From Deltaproteobacteria bacterium (GTDB taxonomy: Bacteria > Desulfobacterota > Desulfobacteria > Desulfobacterales > JAFDFH01), in NCBI GenBank assembly GCA_019309945.1, contig JAFDFH010000125.1, positions 1-10,464 on the forward strand: a DNA stretch of 10,464 bases, written 5' to 3'. The first letter of the stretch is position 1; every line of letters begins with the position of its first letter. Positions 5,753 through 10,464 of the stretch are shown here, one piece after another. The notes under the pieces were generated by a model. That model did not search any database and had not been told where the DNA came from. It saw nothing but the letters and a program-made list of their open reading frames with translations. The position numbers were made by a program, and so were the translations under genes.

Positions 5753-6871
5753 CTAACTGATGTAATTCAGTGCAATCTTAAGCATTCTGCGTAGAGGTTC
5801 AGCTGCTCCCCAGAGGAGCTGATCCCCAACCGTAAAAGCTGTAAGGTATTGCGTGCCAATATTCAGCTTATGAATTCGACCAACCGGGATGGCAAGTGTC
5901 CCTGAGACTTTCACCGGAGTCAGTTCCTCCATGGTTATTTGTCGATCGTTAGGTATGACCTTCACCCACTTGTTATGAGCCGCGATGATCGATTCGATTT
6001 CATCGACGCTGATATCTCGTGTCAGCTTGATGGTAAATGCCTGGGAATGACAGCGCATTGTCCCGATCCTTACACAGAGTCCATCTATGGGGATGATTTG
6101 GTCTTCACGGTTACCCAGGATTTTATTGGTTTCTGAGACGCCTTTCCATTCCTCCTTTGATTGACCGCCTTCGACCGGTACGTCAATCCAGGGGATGAGA
6201 CTGGCAGCCAAGGGCACCCCCCAGTTGTCCATGGACAGTGAGCCGTCACCAAGTTTTTCGGTTACCTTTTTGTCGATATCGAGAATGGCAGAAGACGGGT
6301 TACCAAGCAGGTCTTTCACGTTTGCCTCGAGTTCTCCCATCTGGGTAATAAGCTCACGCATGTTTTTTGCACCGGCGCCGCTCGCAGCTTGGTACGTCAT
6401 GGAACTGATCCATTCAATCAGCCCCTTTTCAAATAACCCGCCCAACGCCATCATCATGAGCGATACCGTACAATTACCACCTATATAATTTTTAATCCCT
6501 TCGGACAGAGCTTTATCGATAACGGATCTGTTTACCGGGTCAAGAACGATAATTGAGTCATCCTTCATCCTAAGGGTTGATGCTGCATCTATCCAATACC
6601 CATCCCAATGTTCTCTCAACTTATGATAAACAGCGCTGGTATAGGCACCACCTTGGCAGGAAACAATGACATCCATCTCTGTAAGACGCTCAATGCGCAT
6701 CGCATCTTCAAGCGGTTTCACACCAGTGCCAACATCAGGACCATCCTGCCCAGCCTGGGAGGTGGTAAAAAATACCGGTTCAAAGCCCTGAAAATCATTC
6801 TCCTCACGCATCCGTTCCATCAGTACCGAGCCGACCATACCTCGCCAGCCGATAAATCCAACTTTACGCAT
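5753..6871 (-). CDS. asd: Aspartate-semialdehyde dehydrogenase, gammaproteobacterial type
   Basis: Reduces L-aspartyl-4-phosphate to aspartate 4-semialdehyde with NADPH, the branch point to diaminopimelate/lysine, threonine and methionine. The 372 residues closely track E. coli Asd over the full length. The nucleotide-binding start is VGFIGWRGMVGSVLMERM (4-21). The catalytic Cys134 is in GGNCTVSLMMMALGG (131-145), and YQAASGAGAKNMREL (160-174) follows. SSAILDIDKKV (193-203), GVPLAASLIPWID (218-230) and CVRIGTMRCHSQAF (266-279) carry the substrate Arg268 and catalytic His275. The end is VGDQLLWGAAEPLRRML. I chose ATG 6871: AAGGAG lies six nt upstream and the N-terminus then matches E. coli. 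An in-frame ATG 15 nt earlier would place that ribosome binding site inside the gene. It follows cobA-hemD by 82 nt and may belong to the same transcript or have its own promoter. This subtype, rather than the shorter Gram-positive/archaeal-like one, is notable outside Gammaproteobacteria and may reflect transfer. Confidence 0.95.
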   Translation of the reverse strand: MRKVGFIGWRGMVGSVLMERMREENDFQGFEPVFFTTSQAGQDGPDVGTGVKPLEDAMRIERLTEMDVIVSCQGGAYTSAVYHKLREHWDGYWIDAASTLRMKDDSIIVLDPVNRSVIDKALSEGIKNYIGGNCTVSLMMMALGGLFEKGLIEWISSMTYQAASGAGAKNMRELITQMGELEANVKDLLGNPSSAILDIDKKVTEKLGDGSLSMDNWGVPLAASLIPWIDVPVEGGQSKEEWKGVSETNKILGNREDQIIPIDGLCVRIGTMRCHSQAFTIKLTRDISVDEIESIIAAHNKWVKVIPNDRQITMEELTPVKVSGTLAIPVGRIHKLNIGTQYLTAFTVGDQLLWGAAEPLRRMLKIALNYIS

Positions 6872-6913
6872 CGCTCTCTCCTTCATTGCTGTCCGGTTAA
6901 GATTTTTGGAATA

Positions 6914-6925
6914 TAAGTTAACTTA
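6914..6925. promoter_or_regulatory. 12-bp perfect palindrome upstream of asd
   Basis: TAAGTTAACTTA is fully self-complementary and lies in the 82-bp gap between cobA-hemD and asd, 43 bp before the asd start. It may be an operator, or chance in A+T-rich DNA; no regulator is known from the sequence. Confidence 0.3.
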
Positions 6926-6953
6926 ACCTGAGATTCCACAACTTATTATGAAT

Positions 6954-8504
6954 TCATTGCGAATTGAAGTACCGCAAAATGGCGTTGCACAATCCGGGGA
7001 TGGTAAATGTTTTCGCGGTGATATGAACATCAAAGCCCAGTTTTTTAGCGGTATCCGTTGTAATCGGCCCGATGCTCGCGATCGTTACCCCTTTTAGCAG
7101 ATCATTGAACCTTGCATGGGGCAGAAGGGCTTTGAAATTTTTAACCGTCGATGAACTGGTAAATGTAATCAGATCGACGGAGCCTGCTTCAAGATACTTT
7201 AAAAGGCGATCAGCATTTTCAAGAACCGCTTTTGTGCAATAGGCCGTGACTTCATCAACAACCGCTCCCCTTTTTGCCAATTCAAGTGGAAGAACAGGTC
7301 TTGCTTCCTTTGCCCGGGGAAGCAGTATTTTTTTACCGCGGACTTCTTCCTTTTGGAAGGCTTTTAAGATTGACTCGGCCCGGTAACTTTCCGGAACAAT
7401 GTCGCTTTTCACTCCAAAATCAAATAATCTTCTCTCGGTTGCGGGTCCGATGACCGCGGTTTTCAGATGACCGAGTTTCCGAACATCTCCGTTGTTTTCA
7501 AAAAGACGTTCAAAGAAGAAGCTGACACCGTTGACACTGGTAAAGACCAGCCAGTCATAGGAAGAAAGGCGATCAATGGCCAGGTCCAGTGGCTTCCAGT
7601 CATCCGGGGGCTCAACTTTTATGGTCGGACATTCCAGACAATCCGCGCCGTAATCGGAAAGGAGCTGGACCAATTCGCTCGCTTGTTCGCGGGTTCGGGT
7701 CACGACAATTCGCTTTTCCAGCAAAGGTTGTTTTGTTTTGAGATCAGCCCCGAACCATTTCAAGGTGTCGCGTAAATTGACAACATCGCCTACAACAATG
7801 ATTGCCGGTGCTTTAAGACCGGCCGCCTTAACGCGACCGACAATATTATCTATCGTTCCGGTAACCGTAACCTGCCTGGGAGTGGTTCCCCAGCGGACCA
7901 GGGCCACCGGTTTGTCGGGAGGCATACCATGATGAATAAGCTGACGGACGATGGTCGGCAGGTTTTTAACTCCCATGAGAAATACGATGGTGCCGGTGCT
8001 TTTTGTAATTGCCTCCCAGTTAATACTCGATTCTTCTTTATCCGGATCTTCATGACCGGTGACAAAAGCAACGGTGGATGTATATTTTCGATGGGTCAGA
8101 GGGATTCCTGCATAGGCCGGTGCGGCGATGGCGGAAGTAACCCCCGGAACAATCTCAAAGGGGATTTTTTCCTTGATCAGTATTTCGGCCTCTTCCGCTC
8201 CGCGACCGAATATAAAGGGGTCACCCCCTTTGAGCCGGGTAACCGTTAATCCGGATTTGGCCTTTTCCAAAATGAGCGCTTGAATACCTTCCTGGGAAAG
8301 GATGTGGTCTCCCCCTTTTTTGCCCACATAAATAATTTCTGTATTTTGGGAAGTATGGTTTAAAAGCAAGGGGGAGGCGAGATAATCATAAATGACTATA
8401 TCTGCCTGCTTGATACATTCCAATCCTTTTACGGTAATCAATCCTGGATCACCGGGGCCGGCCCCGACAAGGTAGACTTTGCCTTTCATCGTTTTCGTCT
8501 TCAT
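6954..8504 (-). CDS. cobA-hemD: Fused uroporphyrinogen-III C-methyltransferase / uroporphyrinogen-III synthase
   Basis: A 516-residue bifunctional enzyme. The N-terminal SUMT/CobA domain (about 6-250) methylates uroporphyrinogen III twice with SAM to precorrin-2. It shows YLVGAGPGDPGLITVKG (11-27), RLKGGDPFIFGRG (90-102), the VPGVTSAIAAPAYAG stretch (119-133) and GIPLTHR (133-139). After a short linker, the HemD domain (about 262-512) closes hydroxymethylbilane to uroporphyrinogen III: RIVVTRTREQ (265-274), FTSVNGVSFF (321-330), VIGPATERRL (351-360), FTSSSTVKNF (448-457) and SIGPITTDTA (477-486). Domain order and total length match the fusion common in Desulfobacterota and Firmicutes. It lies 59 nt downstream of hemC, so the chain porphobilinogen to precorrin-2 is encoded by two adjacent genes. 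Precorrin-2 feeds siroheme, cobalamin and, in many sulfate reducers, heme. The start at 8504 has only a weak AGAG upstream; ATG 8489 is the alternative and sits closer to the conserved fold. Confidence 0.95.
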   Translation of the reverse strand: MKTKTMKGKVYLVGAGPGDPGLITVKGLECIKQADIVIYDYLASPLLLNHTSQNTEIIYVGKKGGDHILSQEGIQALILEKAKSGLTVTRLKGGDPFIFGRGAEEAEILIKEKIPFEIVPGVTSAIAAPAYAGIPLTHRKYTSTVAFVTGHEDPDKEESSINWEAITKSTGTIVFLMGVKNLPTIVRQLIHHGMPPDKPVALVRWGTTPRQVTVTGTIDNIVGRVKAAGLKAPAIIVVGDVVNLRDTLKWFGADLKTKQPLLEKRIVVTRTREQASELVQLLSDYGADCLECPTIKVEPPDDWKPLDLAIDRLSSYDWLVFTSVNGVSFFFERLFENNGDVRKLGHLKTAVIGPATERRLFDFGVKSDIVPESYRAESILKAFQKEEVRGKKILLPRAKEARPVLPLELAKRGAVVDEVTAYCTKAVLENADRLLKYLEAGSVDLITFTSSSTVKNFKALLPHARFNDLLKGVTIASIGPITTDTAKKLGFDVHITAKTFTIPGLCNAILRYFNSQ

Positions 8505-8563
8505 TTTTGTTCTCTAAAAAAAATCCTGCGATAGCGCCTTTCCGGAAAACAGCATTACCTTTG

Positions 8564-9502
8564 TTAAGGGGGGGCGAAGCTTGAATATATACGTTCCAAT
8601 ATTGTTTTTGCTCCTTTGGACAGAAGGCGTTCGGCCAGCTCGATCCCGACGGTTTCGGATTGTGATGGAGACCCGGAAACGGTTTCGCGGATGATTGTTC
8701 GGCCATCCATGTCGGCAACCAGGCCACTTAATATAAACGTGTTTCCTTCGATTTTACCATGGGCGGCGATAGGGACCTGGCAGCCCCCTTCCAGGTGGCC
8801 TAAAAACGCACGTTCGCCCTTTATCGCCATATGGGTATGGGGATGGTCCAGATCGATGATAATTTGTGCAATTTCCGGATTATTTTCCCTGATTTCAATG
8901 CAGAGCGCACCCTGACCGACAGCCGGGAGCATGATGTTTTCATCAAGGTATTCGGTGATTCTGTTTTCAAGATTCAGGCGTTTTACCCCGGCCGCCGCCA
9001 GGATTACGGCATCCAGATTCTCAGTTGCGAGCTTTCTCAGGCGGGTGTCGAGGTTACCTCGTAATGGTAATATATGAATGTCAGGCCTTATATTTCGAAG
9101 CTGGGCGGCACGTCGAAGGCTACTCGTTCCAATGTTGGCCCCGGAATTTAGTTCGGAGAGTAATCGGTCTTTTTTGGAGATCAGGACGTCTTGTGGGGTT
9201 TCACGTTTTGGAACTGCGCCGATACACAGCCCCTCAGGGATATCTGCCGGCATGTCCTTCATACTGTGCACGGCAAGATCGATATGACCGCTTAGAATCG
9301 CTTCTTCAATTTCTTTTACAAATAGTCCCTTGCCGCCAACCATTGCAAGGGGCACATCCAGGATTTTATCGCCTTTGGTTTTTAGGGTAATAATCTCAAT
9401 GGAAAAAGAAGGATGGTTTTTCTGGAGGGCCCTTTTTACCCAGTGTGCCTGCCAGAGGGCGAGTTTGCTCCCCCGTGTTCCGATTTTTATACGCATGTTC
9501 AT
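8564..9502 (-). CDS. hemC: Porphobilinogen deaminase (hydroxymethylbilane synthase)
   Basis: Joins four porphobilinogen molecules into the linear tetrapyrrole hydroxymethylbilane, substrate of the adjacent HemD domain; a cytosolic enzyme. The 312 residues are of normal family length. Visible motifs are IGTRGSKLALWQA (7-19), DLAVHSMKDMP (75-85) with the catalytic Asp83, and SSLRRAAQLRNIRPD (127-141). LRGNLDTRLRKL (147-158), AVGQGALCIEIR (194-205) and LEGGCQVPIAAHG (237-249) follow; Cys241 is the attachment site of the dipyrromethane cofactor. The start ATG shares its A with the TGA stop of the upstream fmdB-like gene (TGATG), with no good ribosome binding site of its own, which suggests translation by reinitiation. 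A second ATG two codons later (9496) is an alternative. Confidence 0.96.
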   Translation of the reverse strand: MNMRIKIGTRGSKLALWQAHWVKRALQKNHPSFSIEIITLKTKGDKILDVPLAMVGGKGLFVKEIEEAILSGHIDLAVHSMKDMPADIPEGLCIGAVPKRETPQDVLISKKDRLLSELNSGANIGTSSLRRAAQLRNIRPDIHILPLRGNLDTRLRKLATENLDAVILAAAGVKRLNLENRITEYLDENIMLPAVGQGALCIEIRENNPEIAQIIIDLDHPHTHMAIKGERAFLGHLEGGCQVPIAAHGKIEGNTFILSGLVADMDGRTIIRETVSGSPSQSETVGIELAERLLSKGAKTILERIYSSFAPP

Positions 9503-9732
9503 CAGACGCCACAGGTCGAGCAGCTGGTGGCGGCGCAGCCACTACACGCGGAACCGGAAGCGGAAGATCGGACCGTTTGACCATCGTTACGCTTACTGAC
9601 AAAACCGCAGGCCGACATTAGTTTGTGAACCTTTTTGGTATTGCAGGTCGGGCAGGTTGGATCGGCTTTTCCAATGGCCAGGTATTCAAAATCTTTGTCA
9701 CAGTGTTGACAATGATATTCATAAATTGGCAT
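9502..9732 (-). CDS. FmdB-family zinc ribbon protein with cysteine-rich tail
   Basis: A 76-residue protein starting MPIYEYHCQHC, the hallmark of the FmdB/CxxC zinc-ribbon family (putative regulatory proteins, first named from the formamidase operon). Zinc would be held by Cys8, Cys11, Cys27 and Cys30 (two CxxC knuckles). The C-terminal third is Ser/Ala-rich and carries five more cysteines (42, 63, 66, 71, 74), including CSGC and CSTC, which could bind another metal or form a redox pair. The start has AGGAG seven nt upstream. Its stop overlaps the hemC start, so the two are likely translated together. The molecular role of the family is not established; a link to tetrapyrrole synthesis is suggested only by this coupling. 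Confidence 0.85.
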   Translation of the reverse strand: MPIYEYHCQHCDKDFEYLAIGKADPTCPTCNTKKVHKLMSACGFVSKRNDGQTVRSSASGSACSGCAATSCSTCGV

Positions 9733-9753
9733 TGTCGTTCTCCTTGTTTATGC

Positions 9754-9769
9754 GAGACCTTTGCAAAAT
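9754..9769 (+). repeat. Possible relic of an insertion-sequence end
   Basis: GAGACCTTTGCAAAAT in the 72-bp gap between the deoxyhypusine-synthase-like gene and fmdB resembles, from memory, the terminal sequence of some IS5-type elements. No second end or transposase is seen, so it is either a relic or coincidence. Confidence 0.2.
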
Positions 9770-9804
9770 AAAATAACCACCATACCCACAAAATCAACTG
9801 ACAG

Positions 9805-10464
9805 TTACGCATTTATCTGCTCGATGACCCCGGCCGCGATGAGCGGTAACATGATTTCATGATGCCCCACGAGATTAATGCCCCGGCCTCCGTCGATGGT
9901 GGGTCGCTGAACAACATTGGTCATGGGGCGGTAATGCCGGATAAAATCCATGTTGACGGTTGTGAAATTTTTCAGATGATGGCCTAAATTGCGGACGAGG
10001 GTAATGGCTTTTAGAAAAATTTCAGGTAATATTACGGCCGAGCCCACATTCAAGTAAACCCCCCCCTCCAGAGTGGCAATGATGGATGCAAACGTCCGAA
10101 AATCTCTGTGGGTGGCTCCGCCGGCAGCACATGGATCAAAGTCGGGATGCATATGAATAATATCCGTTCCCATGGCTACATGAACGGTAACCGGTATGCC
10201 GAGCCGGTTACCCGCTGCAAGGATACTTTTTTCCATCCGGGGAAGTTTGTTTTCGATGATGATCCGGCCAACGGCTTCGCCAAGTCCTGCTGATTCTTTC
10301 CCTGCCTTTTTTACGGCTGCACTCAAAAAGGCACACGTTTCACGGGCCATGCCAAAAGTCCCGTTTCCGATTGAGGCCGTGACATCTTCTGATGTTTGAC
10401 CGCTCAGGGCAAGTTCGATATCGTGAATAATACCGGCTCCGTTCATTGCCACGGCGGTGATGAT
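9805..10464 (-). CDS. Deoxyhypusine-synthase-like protein, 5' end cut by window
   Basis: An open frame of 219 residues runs to the window edge without a start, so the N-terminal part is missing. Features include AMNGAGIIHDIELALSG and TSEDV followed by NGTFGMARETCAFL near the visible start. GIPVTVHVAMGTDIIHMHPD and LEGGVYLNVGSAVILPEIFL lie in the middle, and VNMDFIRHYRP, NVVQRPT, GGRGINLVGHHEI near the end. The NGA..IHD..LA..G.TSEDV pattern resembles the NAD-binding half of deoxyhypusine synthases. Bacteria lack eIF5A, and bacterial members are mostly uncharacterised or act in polyamine metabolism, such as homospermidine synthesis. I recognise the family from memory only. The catalytic Lys of deoxyhypusine synthase is not evident in the visible part, so the enzyme activity is open. 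It is the first visible gene of the fmdB-hemC-cobA/hemD group, 72 nt upstream of fmdB. Confidence 0.55.
   Translation of the reverse strand: MITAVAMNGAGIIHDIELALSGQTSEDVTASIGNGTFGMARETCAFLSAAVKKAGKESAGLGEAVGRIIIENKLPRMEKSILAAGNRLGIPVTVHVAMGTDIIHMHPDFDPCAAGGATHRDFRTFASIIATLEGGVYLNVGSAVILPEIFLKAITLVRNLGHHLKNFTTVNMDFIRHYRPMTNVVQRPTIDGGRGINLVGHHEIMLPLIAAGVIEQINA

Overview
The window is 10.46 kb of a bacterial chromosome of moderate G+C content. It most resembles a sulfate-reducing or related anaerobic Desulfobacterota. I infer this from the gene mix: a fused uroporphyrinogen-III methyltransferase/synthase beside hemC, the siroheme-first tetrapyrrole branch typical of these anaerobes; moaA; an FmdB zinc ribbon; and repeat-rich intergenic DNA. 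No rRNA, tRNA, CRISPR array, intact transposon or phage gene was seen.

Layout. (A) About 2959 down to 1, minus strand: a compact overlapping group, an M20-type metallopeptidase-like gene, then gpgS (glucosyl-3-phosphoglycerate synthase, first step of the compatible solute glucosylglycerate), then moaA (molybdopterin biosynthesis, cut by the window start). (B) About 2960-3581: a gene-poor stretch with degenerate repeats and inverted repeats. (C) 3582-4004, plus strand: a PaaI-like hotdog thioesterase. (D) 4209-5312, plus strand: a formylglycine-generating-enzyme-fold protein without the catalytic cysteines. Its C-terminus looks like the variable region of a diversity-generating retroelement (DGR) target. 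(E) 5313-5752: no convincing gene, but a run of inverted repeats directly behind that C-terminus. (F) 10464 down to 5753, minus strand: a deoxyhypusine-synthase-like gene (5' end outside the window), fmdB-like zinc ribbon, hemC, fused cobA-hemD and asd, closely spaced and probably largely co-transcribed.

How the genes work together. hemC and cobA-hemD supply consecutive steps: porphobilinogen to hydroxymethylbilane, to uroporphyrinogen III, to precorrin-2, feeding siroheme, alternative-pathway heme and cobalamin. asd supplies aspartate semialdehyde for lysine/diaminopimelate, threonine and methionine. gpgS makes the phosphorylated precursor of glucosylglycerate, but no gpgP phosphatase is visible. 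The most unusual parts are the candidate DGR variable protein with no reverse transcriptase or template repeat in view, the metallopeptidase-like protein that lacks the catalytic Glu-Glu pair, and the repeat cluster at 3051-3283.
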